A stretch of 64,000 nucleotides of DNA from Phytoactinopolyspora halophila (GCF_003287285.1 NZ_QMIG01000020.1:33431-97430); one strand, 5' to 3'; numbered from the stretch's first letter, positions 49,563 through 58,278 are shown. Made by a program: numbers and translations. Notes: generated by a model not told the origin, from the sequence alone.

Positions 49563-50174
49563 CTAGCGGATCGCGAGCGGCGCCAGCGCCCGGGCCATGT
49601 CCGTCACGCGCTGCCCCTGGTAGCGAGCCGCGTCGAGCACCTTCTCGTCCAGCCGGCTCCCATCGGCGAGGTGACTCACGCCGTACGGGTTGCCCACGTG
49701 CTCACTCGCGCCCGGGTCGATGTAGCCCATGGGAACGACGACGGAGCCCCAGTGCATGAACGTCTGGTACAGGCTCAGCAGGGTGGCTTCCTGGCCACCG
49801 TGCGGGGTTTCAGCCGATGTGAAGCCGCTCGCGGGTTTGTTCGCCAGGGCGCCCTTCTCCCACAGGGGGCTGGTGGTGTCCAGGAACTGGCGTAGCTGAG
49901 CGGCGATGTTGCCGAAGCGGGTCGGGGTGCCGAACAGATATCCGTCTGCCCACTCAAGATCGTCGAGCGTGGCCTCCGGGACGTCGGCGGTGGATTCCAG
50001 GTGTTCCTTCCAGGCGGGCACGCTGCGGACGACGTCGTCGGGCGCGAGCTCGGCGACCTTGCGCAGACGCACCTCCCCACCTGCCTTCTCGGCTCCTTCA
50101 GCCGCGGCATGGGCGAGAGCGTGGATATGGCCCGTGGAGCTGTAGTAGACAACGGCGATTCTCGGAGCGGACAC
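49563..50174 (-). CDS. wrbA: NAD(P)H:quinone oxidoreductase, WrbA type
   Basis: Flavodoxin-like FMN enzyme (203 residues) that reduces quinones by two electrons and limits redox cycling. FMN-binding YYSSTGHIHALA is near residue 9; the FGTPTRFGNIAAQLRQFLD loop and SAETPHGGQE are typical of WrbA. The start is GTG 50174 with GAGGAG 6 bases upstream, not the frame opening at 50285, which runs through the operator. It is divergent from a TetR gene that probably represses it. Confidence 0.92.
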   Translation of the reverse strand: MSAPRIAVVYYSSTGHIHALAHAAAEGAEKAGGEVRLRKVAELAPDDVVRSVPAWKEHLESTADVPEATLDDLEWADGYLFGTPTRFGNIAAQLRQFLDTTSPLWEKGALANKPASGFTSAETPHGGQEATLLSLYQTFMHWGSVVVPMGYIDPGASEHVGNPYGVSHLADGSRLDEKVLDAARYQGQRVTDMARALAPLAIR

Positions 50175-50247
50175 GGCGGTCTCCTCGTCTGGGTTGGCGG
50201 TCGACGCGGCTGTGCATGTGGTCACGCCATCAACACAACCGGAATTA

Positions 50248-50270
50248 TCTCCACTTATAATAAGTGGAGA
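50248..50270. promoter_or_regulatory. 23-bp palindrome between wrbA and tetR, probable TetR operator
   Basis: Perfect 10-bp arms TCTCCACTTA/TAAGTGGAGA around TAA. A second palindrome GGAGAATTCTCC (50266-50277) overlaps its right end. TATAAT (50256-50261), a perfect -10, lies inside. The site is 74 bp before wrbA and 69 bp before the TetR start. Confidence 0.75.
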
Positions 50271-50338
50271 ATTCTCCGATTGCAACGACCTGTCTGCGTG
50301 GCACCGGAGACCTTTAGGCTGATTGTTCGGAGGTACGC

Positions 50339-50950
50339 ATGGCCGAGAATCGTCAGTCCACCGGGCCCGTCACGCTCTCACTCGAAGGCGGACGGCGGCC
50401 CGAGCGGGCCGACGCCGCCCGCAATCGGCGGATCCTGCTGGATACGGCATCACGGATCGTGCGCGACGAAGGTGTCGCCGCCCTGTCCATGGAATCCGTG
50501 GCTGCCGCCGCGGGCGTCGGGATCGGAACCGTCTATCGCCGCTTCGGCGATCGTGCCGGACTCGCTTACGCCCTGCTGGACGAACAAGAACGCGACTTTC
50601 AGGCCGCGTTCATCTCCGGCCCGCCTCCCCTCGGCCCCGACGCCGAGCCGGCCGTACGGCTGCGGGCATACCTCGACCGGTACGTCGATCGCCTGGCCGA
50701 GCACGCGGAACTGCTGGCGACGGCCGAGACCCACCGGTACCAGAGCGGCGCCTACAACGTGCAGCGCCGCCACCTCGCGATGCTGATCAACCAGATCGAC
50801 CCCCAGCTGGATGGGCCCTACCTCGCCGACGCCCTGCTGGCTGCATTGTCCGGGCAGCTCTACCTGCACCAAACCACCGAGGCCGGCATGAGCGTGGAAC
50901 GCATCCGGGCTGGTATCGCTCAGCTTCTGCGGGGCATCGTCGACGGCTAA
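50339..50950 (+). CDS. TetR-family regulator, divergent from wrbA
   Basis: 203 residues. The helix-turn-helix covers about 27-75 (ILLDTASRIVRDEGVAALSM, VAAAAGVGIGTVYRRFGDRA); the rest is a helical ligand domain. ATG 50339 follows GGAGG by 5 bases. The shared palindrome suggests it represses wrbA and itself, with a quinone or electrophile as a likely but unproven inducer. Confidence 0.9.
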   Translation: MAENRQSTGPVTLSLEGGRRPERADAARNRRILLDTASRIVRDEGVAALSMESVAAAAGVGIGTVYRRFGDRAGLAYALLDEQERDFQAAFISGPPPLGPDAEPAVRLRAYLDRYVDRLAEHAELLATAETHRYQSGAYNVQRRHLAMLINQIDPQLDGPYLADALLAALSGQLYLHQTTEAGMSVERIRAGIAQLLRGIVDG

Positions 50951-51009
50951 CGGCCGGCCAGCTGCGCGATGCCGTATCGAGCTCGGACGCTGCCTCTGCA
51001 ACGTCATTT

Positions 51010-51078
51010 CCGGCGCGATCAATTGACCCGGCGCGATCAACTGACACGGCCGCGTGCCGGGGTCTAGCCTGGCGCTCA
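51010..51078 (+). promoter_or_regulatory. Promoter of the cupin gene with duplicated -35 region; leaderless
   Basis: Two 18-bp direct repeats CCGGCGCGATCAAYTGAC (51010-51027, 51028-51045), one mismatch. The second supplies the -35 CTGACA (51041-51046); after 18 bp comes -10 TAGCCT (51065-51070). The predicted start is the A of ATG 51078, and there is no ribosome site. Confidence 0.6.
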
Positions 51079-51524
51079 TGTCTCCAGAGCAGAATCGCCG
51101 CCCGCACCTCGCCGATGCTCTCGATCTGCAGCCCCACCCCGAAGGCGGCTGGTTCCGGGAGACCTGGCGCTCCGATGTCCAGCTACGGCCTGCCGGCTAC
51201 GACGGTGAACGCGCGACAGCCACGTGCATCTACTTCTTACTCGCTCCGGGCGAGGAATCTCGATGGCACGTCGTGAAGTCCGCCGAGATCTGGTTCTGGC
51301 ACAGCGGCGGATCGTTGCAGATCAAGCTCGGCGGCCGGGGTGAGGCGCCGGCGCTCGAACCGGAGATCGTGACGCTCGGGACGCGAGTACAAGCTGGCGA
51401 GGCGCCCCAGGTGGTGGTGCCGCCCGGGGTATGGCAAAGTGCCCAGCCAACCAGCGAGCAGGACGTACTCGTCTCGTGTGTGGTGTCGCCGGGTTTCGAC
51501 TTCGCCGACTTCCACATGCTCTGA
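51078..51524 (+). CDS. DUF985 cupin-fold protein
   Basis: Cupin of 148 residues. The pattern HPEGGWFRETWRS near residue 18, then SRWHVVKSAEIWFWHSG and a C-terminal SCVVSPGFDFADFHML matches the DUF985 family. The enzymatic role is unknown; related proteins bind nucleotide-like ligands. The start is ATG 51078 rather than 51054, since the promoter fits a leaderless message. A hairpin follows at 51538. Confidence 0.88.
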   Translation: MSPEQNRRPHLADALDLQPHPEGGWFRETWRSDVQLRPAGYDGERATATCIYFLLAPGEESRWHVVKSAEIWFWHSGGSLQIKLGGRGEAPALEPEIVTLGTRVQAGEAPQVVVPPGVWQSAQPTSEQDVLVSCVVSPGFDFADFHML

Positions 51525-51537
51525 TCGAACCTCACTT

Positions 51538-51593
51538 CGATGATCGTCGACGATTTCACTAATTGTCATTGGGAGAATCGTCGATGATCATCG
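51538..51593. terminator. 18-bp inverted repeat after the cupin gene
   Basis: Arms 51538-51555 (CGATGATCGTCGACGATT) and 51576-51593 pair at 17 of 18 positions, loop 20 nt. It starts 13 bp after the stop of the cupin gene and ends 28 bp before the next gene. It shares GATCGTCGACGAT with the hairpin at 10348-10397. Confidence 0.7.
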
Positions 51594-51621
51594 GAGGTGC
51601 ACGGGTTGTTAGCGTGCATTC

Positions 51622-52644
51622 ATGACGACACGCTGGCTCGCCGCCGTGACGGACACCCACGCCCGGCGATTACGTGAGCTCGATCCCATCCTGGCAGCGC
51701 CCCGCCCATTCGAGCCGCTCGAGGAGACCACCCGGGGCGACACGCAACTGCTCACCGCCACAGCTGGAAGGTCACGTGCCGCCGGGCTCGCCCGCACCTC
51801 GCATCAACGTCCCATCGAGTTCGCGTCGTGCTTCGGTGCCCTGCGTCATCACTCGCTCTACGCCCATCTGGACGGCCCCGACCTCGCCGAGGCGTTGCGT
51901 GCCCTCCTGGAGACCTGGCGCGAACGGCTGGCCACGGACGATCCAACCGAGATCGAGACGGCCGCCAGCATCACGTGGCCCAGCAGGGACACCGCGCCGC
52001 TACCCGCGCTTGCCCAGTACGGATTCAGCCCTACCGCCGTCATCGCGGTACGCGGAGCGGCAGCAGCGGCCGCTGCGGACATCGCCGATGCCGGGCGAGC
52101 CCAGACGACAGAGGGACTGCATCCCGAATCGAACGTGCGCATCCGGGTAGCGGAACCAGAAGACCTGGAGAGTGCCGTTTCGCTGCACATGGAACTGCTC
52201 CGGTTCGACGAGCAGTTCGGGACCTGTACCGTGCGTGCGGCCACCGAGGACGCGCTCCGCGCTAACCTCGCGTCGTCGCTGGCGCGCGGTGATGGCACCC
52301 ACATCCTCGCGGAGCGCTACGGCAAGCCGGTGGGATTGGCCATCGTCAGCCTGCCGGAGCACACGGGATGGCTCACCGGCCTGGTCGCTGCCGACCGGAT
52401 CGGCTACGTGGCGTGCCTGTCCGTGCGCGCCACCTTTCGCGGCCAGGGCTTGGGGCGTGCCCTGATGCGCGTGGCCCACCGCCGCCTGTACGACTCCGGC
52501 GTCGACACCATCTTGTTGCACCATGCCCTGGCGAACCCGCATTCCACGCCGTTCTGGTGCGCTCTGGGCTACCGGCCACTGTGGACACAGTGGGCCGCCC
52601 GGCCGGGAACTCCGATGTTCCCGCCGCCTCCACGCCGTCCCTGA
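51622..52644 (+). CDS. GNAT-family acetyltransferase with an N-terminal GNAT-like half
   Basis: 340 residues. The C-terminal half (about 172-330) is a GNAT domain with the acetyl-CoA motif ATFRGQGLGRALM and the FWCALGYRP end. The N-terminal half (1-165) is weaker and lacks that motif; it may be a degenerate GNAT fold. The acceptor is unknown. ATG 51622 has no ribosome site; TAGCGT 6 nt upstream would fit a leaderless transcript. Confidence 0.8.
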   Translation: MTTRWLAAVTDTHARRLRELDPILAAPRPFEPLEETTRGDTQLLTATAGRSRAAGLARTSHQRPIEFASCFGALRHHSLYAHLDGPDLAEALRALLETWRERLATDDPTEIETAASITWPSRDTAPLPALAQYGFSPTAVIAVRGAAAAAAADIADAGRAQTTEGLHPESNVRIRVAEPEDLESAVSLHMELLRFDEQFGTCTVRAATEDALRANLASSLARGDGTHILAERYGKPVGLAIVSLPEHTGWLTGLVAADRIGYVACLSVRATFRGQGLGRALMRVAHRRLYDSGVDTILLHHALANPHSTPFWCALGYRPLWTQWAARPGTPMFPPPPRRP

Positions 52645-52749
52645 CCGTCGACCGCGTGCGCCAGTCGAGCCGGCTTCCGGGCGGCGATGTCAACCGCATC
52701 GCATGACTGGCGACGATCCAGCAAGGGTCTCTGTGAGAGAGTTGTGGTC

Positions 52750-53928
52750 ATGGGGTTGGAAACCGCTTTCCCGCAGGCGGCCACGTCGGTGGCATTGATC
52801 GGTGTGCAGGGATTCGGCCGTTCGTATCTGCGAATCCTGCACGAGCTCGAGAACACCGGCCAGATCCGGTTCGTCGCCGGCTCCGACCTGATGCCCGAGG
52901 CGAGCGGCGAACTCCCGGGGCACGCATCGTTTCATTCCGACCATCGCGAGATGCTCGCCGAACGCGAGCCCGACGTCACGATCGTCGCCACCCCGCCACA
53001 CACGCACTTCCAGATCGCGCGGGATGCGATCGAGGCGGGAAGCGACGTTCTTCTCGAGAAACCACCCGTGGTGTCGATCGGCCAGCATCTCGACCTGATG
53101 GAGCTCTGCCGGCGCCGCGGCCGGATATGTCAGGTCGGCTTCCAGGGCCTGGCCAGTGCGGCCATCCAGCGGCTTCTCGAGGTCGCGGCGGCGGATCGCC
53201 TCGGAGAGATCACGGACATCTCGGTGACGGCCCGGTGGATCCGCCTGGACCGCTACTACGAGCGTTCGGCCTGGGCAGGGCGTCGCGAACGGGACGGCGT
53301 GGTGGTAGCTGACGGCGTGGCGACCAACCCGCTCGCCCATCCGGTGATGAACGCGTTGCGGATCGCTCAGGCAGAAGATCCGCACGCCCAGCCCGTGCAG
53401 CTCGACGTGGAAGCCTACCGGTGCCGCGACATCGCCACCGACGACACTGCCAGCATTCGCCTGCACATGAGTAACGGAAAGCATGTACACGTCGCCGTAA
53501 CCTTGTGCGCGGAGACGCTGGCCGATCCCCGCGTCATCGTGCGCGGCACCACCACAGATGCCGTCCTCGCCGATACCGCCACCAGCGTGTACGTGGGGGG
53601 CATACGGGAGCACGTCCCCGCTGAGCGCGGCCAGCCCCTGCACAATCTGCTCTCGCATCGACGCGACCCGGCACGGGTGACCCTGCTGGCCCCGCTGGGG
53701 CAGACCCTTGCCTTCACGGCGTTTCTCGAGGGCATGATGAACTCCGGGCCGCCCCACCGGCTGGCCCCGGAGTTCCTGGACGAGCGCGACGAGGAGGGCA
53801 GCCGCCGCGTGATATTGCGGGGTATCGATGCCGTGATCGCCGAGGCCGGGCGGCGGCCCGCCCTGTTCTCCGAAGTAGGAACGCCATGGGCAGTCCCTCC
53901 GGTGTCCGTGCCGCTGGCTACGTCGTGA
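52750..53928 (+). CDS. Gfo/Idh/MocA-family oxidoreductase 1
   Basis: NAD(P)-dependent sugar dehydrogenase-type protein of 392 residues. Rossmann motif ALIGVQGFGRSYL near residue 16, cofactor contact LLEKPPVV near 103, then the C-terminal beta-sheet domain. The start is ATG 52750, with GAGAG upstream; the frame opens 63 bp earlier. It converges with and overlaps oxidoreductase 2 by 11 bp. The substrate is probably a sugar, inositol or glycoside. Confidence 0.87.
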   Translation: MGLETAFPQAATSVALIGVQGFGRSYLRILHELENTGQIRFVAGSDLMPEASGELPGHASFHSDHREMLAEREPDVTIVATPPHTHFQIARDAIEAGSDVLLEKPPVVSIGQHLDLMELCRRRGRICQVGFQGLASAAIQRLLEVAAADRLGEITDISVTARWIRLDRYYERSAWAGRRERDGVVVADGVATNPLAHPVMNALRIAQAEDPHAQPVQLDVEAYRCRDIATDDTASIRLHMSNGKHVHVAVTLCAETLADPRVIVRGTTTDAVLADTATSVYVGGIREHVPAERGQPLHNLLSHRRDPARVTLLAPLGQTLAFTAFLEGMMNSGPPHRLAPEFLDERDEEGSRRVILRGIDAVIAEAGRRPALFSEVGTPWAVPPVSVPLATS

Positions 53929-54970
53929 TGTGCCCCGCGCTCGCCGTTTCCTCCGCTCTCAGCTGGGCTGCGATGGCAAGCTCCATGGTGGTGAAGTACA
54001 TCTGCTGAGGGTTGGCCATCTCGGTGCGCTCGCGTATGTCGGCGAGGAGATCCTCGTAGAACGTGACAGGGTGATCCGAACAGTCGACGTAGTGCTCGCC
54101 GGTCGCGTCGACGAGAAACAGGTGATTCCCTCCCGGGCGGCCGGCGACGTCGACGTTCTTGCGAAGCTCGATGTAGCCCTCGGTACCGAGAATCACGATC
54201 CGGCCGTCGCCCCAACTCGACAACCCGTCCGGTGTGTACCAGTCGACCCTGACGTACCCGTGCGCCTGCGGACTCCGCATGACGAGCTCGCCGAAGTCTT
54301 GCAGTTCCGGATCTTGCGGGTTGGCGTAATTGCCCACGTCGGCCGAGACGATCTCAGCCGAGGTGGAGCCGGTGAGGTAGAGGAACTGGTCGATCTGATG
54401 CGACGCGAGGTCGGCCAGGATGCCACCACAACGCTCGCGCTCGAAGAACCATGCCGGTCGCGTCGCACGCCGCAGGCGGTGCGGACCCAGGCCGATCATC
54501 TGTACGACGGTTCCAATGGCACCCGAGGCAACCAGCGCCCCGGCCTTCGTCGTTGCCGGGCTGGTGAATCGCTCGCCGAAGTACACGGCCCAGATCCGGC
54601 CCGTTTCGGCCACGACGCGTCGCAGTTCGGCCACCTGCTCCGGCGTCGTGGCAGCCGGCTTGTCGGCCAGGACGTCCTTGCCTGCGCGCATCGCTTCCCC
54701 GGCAATCTTCGCCCGTTCCACGGGGACACCGGCCGTGACGATCAGGTCGACACGAGGGTCGTCGTACAGGCGCCGCGGATCGTTGACCTCTGGAATGTCG
54801 GGAAAGTCGCGCCGAAAGGCCACCCGGCGCTCGCTGTCATCGCCACCGGCCACGCCGACGCCATGGCCTCCCGCCTCGCGCAGCCCCCGGACCATGCCAT
54901 GGGAGTGCGGGTGGTCGACGCCGACGACGCCGAACCGCACGGGCCCGGCGAGTTCGCCTCCGACGGGCAC
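53918..54970 (-). CDS. Gfo/Idh/MocA-family oxidoreductase 2
   Basis: 350 residues from GTG 54970, which has AGGAGG 9 bases upstream. The open frame reaches 55120 but its first 50 codons lie in the dispersed hairpin and cannot be protein. VRFGVVGVDHPHSHG opens the Rossmann fold; DVLADKPAATTPEQ is the EKP-type motif; DLASHQIDQFLYL follows, with the histidine expected in the active site. It is downstream of the pectate lyase on the same strand, so it may act on a sugar set free from pectin, but the hairpin between them argues against one transcript. Confidence 0.87.
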   Translation of the reverse strand: MPVGGELAGPVRFGVVGVDHPHSHGMVRGLREAGGHGVGVAGGDDSERRVAFRRDFPDIPEVNDPRRLYDDPRVDLIVTAGVPVERAKIAGEAMRAGKDVLADKPAATTPEQVAELRRVVAETGRIWAVYFGERFTSPATTKAGALVASGAIGTVVQMIGLGPHRLRRATRPAWFFERERCGGILADLASHQIDQFLYLTGSTSAEIVSADVGNYANPQDPELQDFGELVMRSPQAHGYVRVDWYTPDGLSSWGDGRIVILGTEGYIELRKNVDVAGRPGGNHLFLVDATGEHYVDCSDHPVTFYEDLLADIRERTEMANPQQMYFTTMELAIAAQLRAEETASAGHITT

Positions 54971-55055
54971 GTCCCCTTCCCTCCTGCCGCGTGATGCGTC
55001 GCTCGGCGGCACTGGCTGTGACGACGACGCCGGCCGGCCATGTGCCGCAACACGC

Positions 55056-55121
55056 TTTCTCGGGCCGCAACACGTCTGTACACGTGTCATGGCCCGAGAA
55101 AACATACCAAACATGATCATT
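55056..55121. repeat. Dispersed palindromic repeat copy B, after the pectate lyase gene
   Basis: Inverted repeat: left TTTCTCGGGCCGCAACACG (55056-55074) against 55083-55101, mostly paired, with a longer right flank ending ACCAAACATGATCATT (55106-55121). It matches copy A (43860-43921) at 56 of 62 positions in the same orientation. It begins 13 nt past the pectate lyase stop on the minus strand. Confidence 0.8.
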
Positions 55122-55133
55122 CGGTCGGTGCGG

Positions 55134-57920
55134 CTACGGGTTGATGTCGATCACTCCGATCCCGGCGAACTGCTGCACGAGCTCACGAGCGTCCTCGGCG
55201 GTGTGGGCATCGCCCCCGTACTCGTACGGCACCGTGAAGTCCGTGGTGGACTCCAAGTGCCCGTGCGGGGTGTCCACGTAGACGTTGTCCTGCAGGTTCC
55301 AGTAGCCCGTTTCAGAGCTGCCGTAGAACCACCCCACCGGACCCTTGGTGAATCCCGTCGTGGGATCGGGCTCACCGCTTCCGACGTTCTCGAAATAGTT
55401 CGCCTCGACCAGGACCTGCGCTCCCATCCGCGCGTTGATCGCCGTATCTATCACGTCTTGGAAGTAGTTGTTCAGCATGTGCACCTCGGCATACCGGATC
55501 AGCGGGAGCCGTGAGTTCACATTGCGGAACCAGTTGTGGTGGTACGTGATCTTGTCCGGTTTGAGACTCTCGCTGTCCGTGTGCCCGAGCAGCATCGTCT
55601 TCCAATGGTCGTGCAGGTAATTCCACGAGACCGTGACGTACTCCGCGTTGCGTTTGATGTCGATCAACCCGTCGTAGTAGTCACTGTCATCGTTCTCTTG
55701 CGGTGGCTCGCTGTAGAACTCGTTGTGGTCAATCCACAGGTTGGTGCTGTCGTCGGTGACCTCGATGGCCGTCCCCTCACCCTGGCTGACGTGGTGGAAC
55801 TCGAGGTTGCGGAAGACCACGTTGTGGGAGCGGCGCACGGTGAAACCCACACCGTCGAACTCGCCCGCGCTGCCGTGCTCGCCGTCGCTGACGCCGAGCA
55901 GCGAGACGTTTTGCGAATCGGTGATGTCGAACTTGCTGCGGCCGAACTCGTCCTCGCGGATGGTCATATCGACGTAGACGACCAGACCCTCGTCCTCCGG
56001 ACCGTAGCGGTGCTCGTGCAGTAGCTGGAACAGCGCCTCGCCGGGCTCGTCGTACTCGCTGTCCGCCCAGTACTCGCTGAGCACCACCTCGTCCACATGC
56101 TCATGGCCGAAGCCACCGGTGGTGCCGCCGTTGAGCGACGCATAGCCGATGGGCGTTTCCACCGGTGGGACTTCGGGCATCTCGCCCGTCGTCACCACCA
56201 CCGTGCCGGACGGTTCTGACGCCACGCCGGCATCGTCCACCGCGACCACGTAGAACTCGTATGTCGTCTCCGCCTCCAGGCCGGTGACCGGGAACGACGT
56301 CGCTCCTGTGGTACCCATCAGCCGATCTGGACTGCCGACCTGGAACACCTCGTAGCCGTCGAGTGCGCCGTGGTCCGGACTCGGTTCCCACTCCAGGCCC
56401 ACGCTGGTGGCGCTGACACTGGTCGCCTCCAGTCCGGAGGCAGGTTCCGGTGTCCTGGTGGACGCCGCGATCACCTCCGAGGGCTGCGAAACGTTGCCGG
56501 CGCGGTCCCGCGCCACCGCGTAGAACTCGTAGCTCCCGTCCAGGTGCAGCCCGGTCACCGTCAAAGCCGTGTCCCCGGTGGTGCCCACCAGCTCATCCGG
56601 CGAGCCCACCTGATAGATGTCGTACCCGGCCACCTGGTCGTCGTCCGTCGAGGGGTCCCACGCCAGCCCGACGTTGCTGCTACTCGTCGCCGTGACCCGC
56701 AGATCCGCGGGCGCGGCCGGTGGCTCGGTGTCTTCCTGGGCCGTCACCACGACGTCGTCGAATTCGGCGGTCGCGTTGAACGTCTTCACGCCGATCCCGC
56801 CGGAGGGGAACGCGTCGTCGGTGGCCGTCAGCACGGGCTCGCCGTCGACGTACGCGGTGAGCTCGTCGAACCACATCTCCAAGGCGAGGGTGTACGTCTG
56901 CTCGTGCCGGACGTCTAACGACGTGCCCGCCAGCTCCGTGCGGGAGCCGTCATCCAGTCGGTTGATCTCCAACCGGCCGTTGTTGCGTAGCGTGAGGTAG
57001 TAGTACGTCTCCGTCCCCTGTACTCGTCCCAGGAGCGCGGTCAGGCTGCTGCTTCCGCTACCAGTGAGCGGCGTCACCTCCGCTTCCGCGGTGATGTTCT
57101 GCCAGTCGTCCTCGCCAGCAAACGCCCGCGCGTTGCGGTCGTCCGAGCCCTGCCGGTAGACCTGCTCATCGGTGATCGACCAGCTACCGCCCGACGTGGA
57201 CCACGCGTCGTCACCGGACGAGAAGTCGTCATGGAAGATCGCGCCATCGGGAGGATCCGGTGGATCCGGCTCACCATTGCCCGGGTCCTCCTCGAGTTCG
57301 ACCACCTCGACGTGGTCGAAGTCGGCCGAGCCGTTGAACGTCTTCAGCCCGACTTCGCCCGCGATGAACTGGCCGTCCGTCGCGCTCACCAGAGGTTCGC
57401 CATCGACGTACCCGGTCAGCTGGTCACCCTCGACGTCGAGCCGCAACGTGTATGATTCGCCGGCGTCGACCGGGAACGACGTTCCTGCAAGCAAGGTCCG
57501 AGACCCGTCCTCCAGCTTGTTGATCTCGACGTTGTCGTTGCTGCGCAGGGTGAGGTAGTAGTACGTCTCCTCGTCCTGTACCCGGGCGAGCACGGCCGCC
57601 AGCCCGGTGCCATCGAATGCCAGCGGTTCCACCTCGGCACGGACGGACACATCCGTCCACCCGGTTTCACCAGCAAACGCTCGCGCGTTGCGGTGCGTAT
57701 CCGCCTGGTGATAGATACGTGAACCGGCCGGACCTCGGATCGACCAGTCACCACCCGCCGTCGTCCACTGGCTGTCCCCTGTTTCGAATTCGTCGCTGAG
57801 CAGCACCACCGGCTCCGCCGTAGCCGGCATAGCGGTCAAGGCCGCACTCGCGATGAGCGCGAGCCCGGGTACCGCTACCATGCCAGCCGATATTCTGCTT
57901 CTCCGCCGTCCTCTTCGCAC
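55134..57920 (-). CDS. Secreted multidomain pectate lyase (PL1)
   Basis: Exported polysaccharide lyase of 928 residues that should cleave polygalacturonate by beta-elimination. Order: Arg-rich signal peptide (cut near ATAEP, residue 36), two homologous LamG/CBM66-like modules (about 40-210 and 230-395, each with NARAFAGE, TYYYLTLR and ELAGTS-type blocks), two fibronectin III domains (about 398-490 and 495-580), and a PL1 right-handed beta-helix (about 590-925). Calcium and catalytic residues are visible in WIDHNEFYS, YYDGLIDIKRNAEYVTVSWN and HHNWFRNVNSRLPLIR. GTG 57920 follows AAGGAG by 6 bases. It faces a LacI regulator and a sugar ABC transporter. Confidence 0.94.
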   Translation of the reverse strand: MRRGRRRSRISAGMVAVPGLALIASAALTAMPATAEPVVLLSDEFETGDSQWTTAGGDWSIRGPAGSRIYHQADTHRNARAFAGETGWTDVSVRAEVEPLAFDGTGLAAVLARVQDEETYYYLTLRSNDNVEINKLEDGSRTLLAGTSFPVDAGESYTLRLDVEGDQLTGYVDGEPLVSATDGQFIAGEVGLKTFNGSADFDHVEVVELEEDPGNGEPDPPDPPDGAIFHDDFSSGDDAWSTSGGSWSITDEQVYRQGSDDRNARAFAGEDDWQNITAEAEVTPLTGSGSSSLTALLGRVQGTETYYYLTLRNNGRLEINRLDDGSRTELAGTSLDVRHEQTYTLALEMWFDELTAYVDGEPVLTATDDAFPSGGIGVKTFNATAEFDDVVVTAQEDTEPPAAPADLRVTATSSSNVGLAWDPSTDDDQVAGYDIYQVGSPDELVGTTGDTALTVTGLHLDGSYEFYAVARDRAGNVSQPSEVIAASTRTPEPASGLEATSVSATSVGLEWEPSPDHGALDGYEVFQVGSPDRLMGTTGATSFPVTGLEAETTYEFYVVAVDDAGVASEPSGTVVVTTGEMPEVPPVETPIGYASLNGGTTGGFGHEHVDEVVLSEYWADSEYDEPGEALFQLLHEHRYGPEDEGLVVYVDMTIREDEFGRSKFDITDSQNVSLLGVSDGEHGSAGEFDGVGFTVRRSHNVVFRNLEFHHVSQGEGTAIEVTDDSTNLWIDHNEFYSEPPQENDDSDYYDGLIDIKRNAEYVTVSWNYLHDHWKTMLLGHTDSESLKPDKITYHHNWFRNVNSRLPLIRYAEVHMLNNYFQDVIDTAINARMGAQVLVEANYFENVGSGEPDPTTGFTKGPVGWFYGSSETGYWNLQDNVYVDTPHGHLESTTDFTVPYEYGGDAHTAEDARELVQQFAGIGVIDINP

Positions 57921-58032
57921 GAGTTTCTCCTTCCCCTTGTCTGCCCGCGAGGAACGCTTCCCGCGTTCCTCGTCGAGCGGACTCGATGCGACGGCTACAA
58001 GCTCGGCACGTCTTGAACCTCACCCCTTCATG

Positions 58033-58046
58033 GGAAAGCGCTTTCC
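58033..58046. promoter_or_regulatory. LacI-type operator GGAAAGCGCTTTCC
   Basis: Perfect 14-bp palindrome with the central CG typical of LacI-family operators. It lies 113 bp before the pectate lyase start and about 40 nt after the predicted transcription start, so a bound LacI protein could act as a roadblock. The regulator is probably the divergent LacI gene. Confidence 0.8.
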
Positions 58047-58091
58047 ATCTGTCTCGTCGAAACATGTTCTGGAGCATCCTTTAAAGAAGAA

Positions 58092-58121
58092 AAGCTAGTG
58101 ATTGCAAATATTTGCAGTCAA
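58092..58121 (-). promoter_or_regulatory. Pectate lyase promoter with internal palindrome
   Basis: Minus strand: -35 TTGACT (58121-58116), 18-bp spacer, -10 TAGCTT (58097-58092), start near 58085. The perfect palindrome TGCAAATATTTGCA (58103-58116) fills the spacer, which suggests a second regulator besides LacI. Confidence 0.65.
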
Positions 58122-58133
58122 TAATCTGAGTTT

Positions 58134-58146
58134 GCAAAAATTTTGC
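58134..58146. promoter_or_regulatory. Palindrome GCAAAA-A-TTTTGC
   Basis: A second copy of the GCAAA/TTTGC motif, 13 bp upstream of the pectate lyase -35 box. Confidence 0.5.
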
Positions 58147-58265
58147 TGCCTTTACCGGCACAACCCTTCGCCAGCACCTGCACGCCGCGCGCTCGCCTCC
58201 CGCAGTCAGAACCAGCGCCGGCCGCATTCCAGCGGTACGACAACGCCCCTGCGCATGATCGTATC

Positions 58266-58278
58266 TGCAAAGGTTTGC
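58266..58278. promoter_or_regulatory. Palindrome TGCAAAGGTTTGC
   Basis: Third copy of the TGCAAA-NN-TTTGC motif, 233 bp before the LacI start. Three copies in 176 bp point to one regulator that reads them all. Confidence 0.5.

Noticed and set aside
54971..55120. N-terminal extension of oxidoreductase 2
   Set aside because: These codons lie in the dispersed palindrome; the conserved Rossmann start and a good ribosome site are at 54970.
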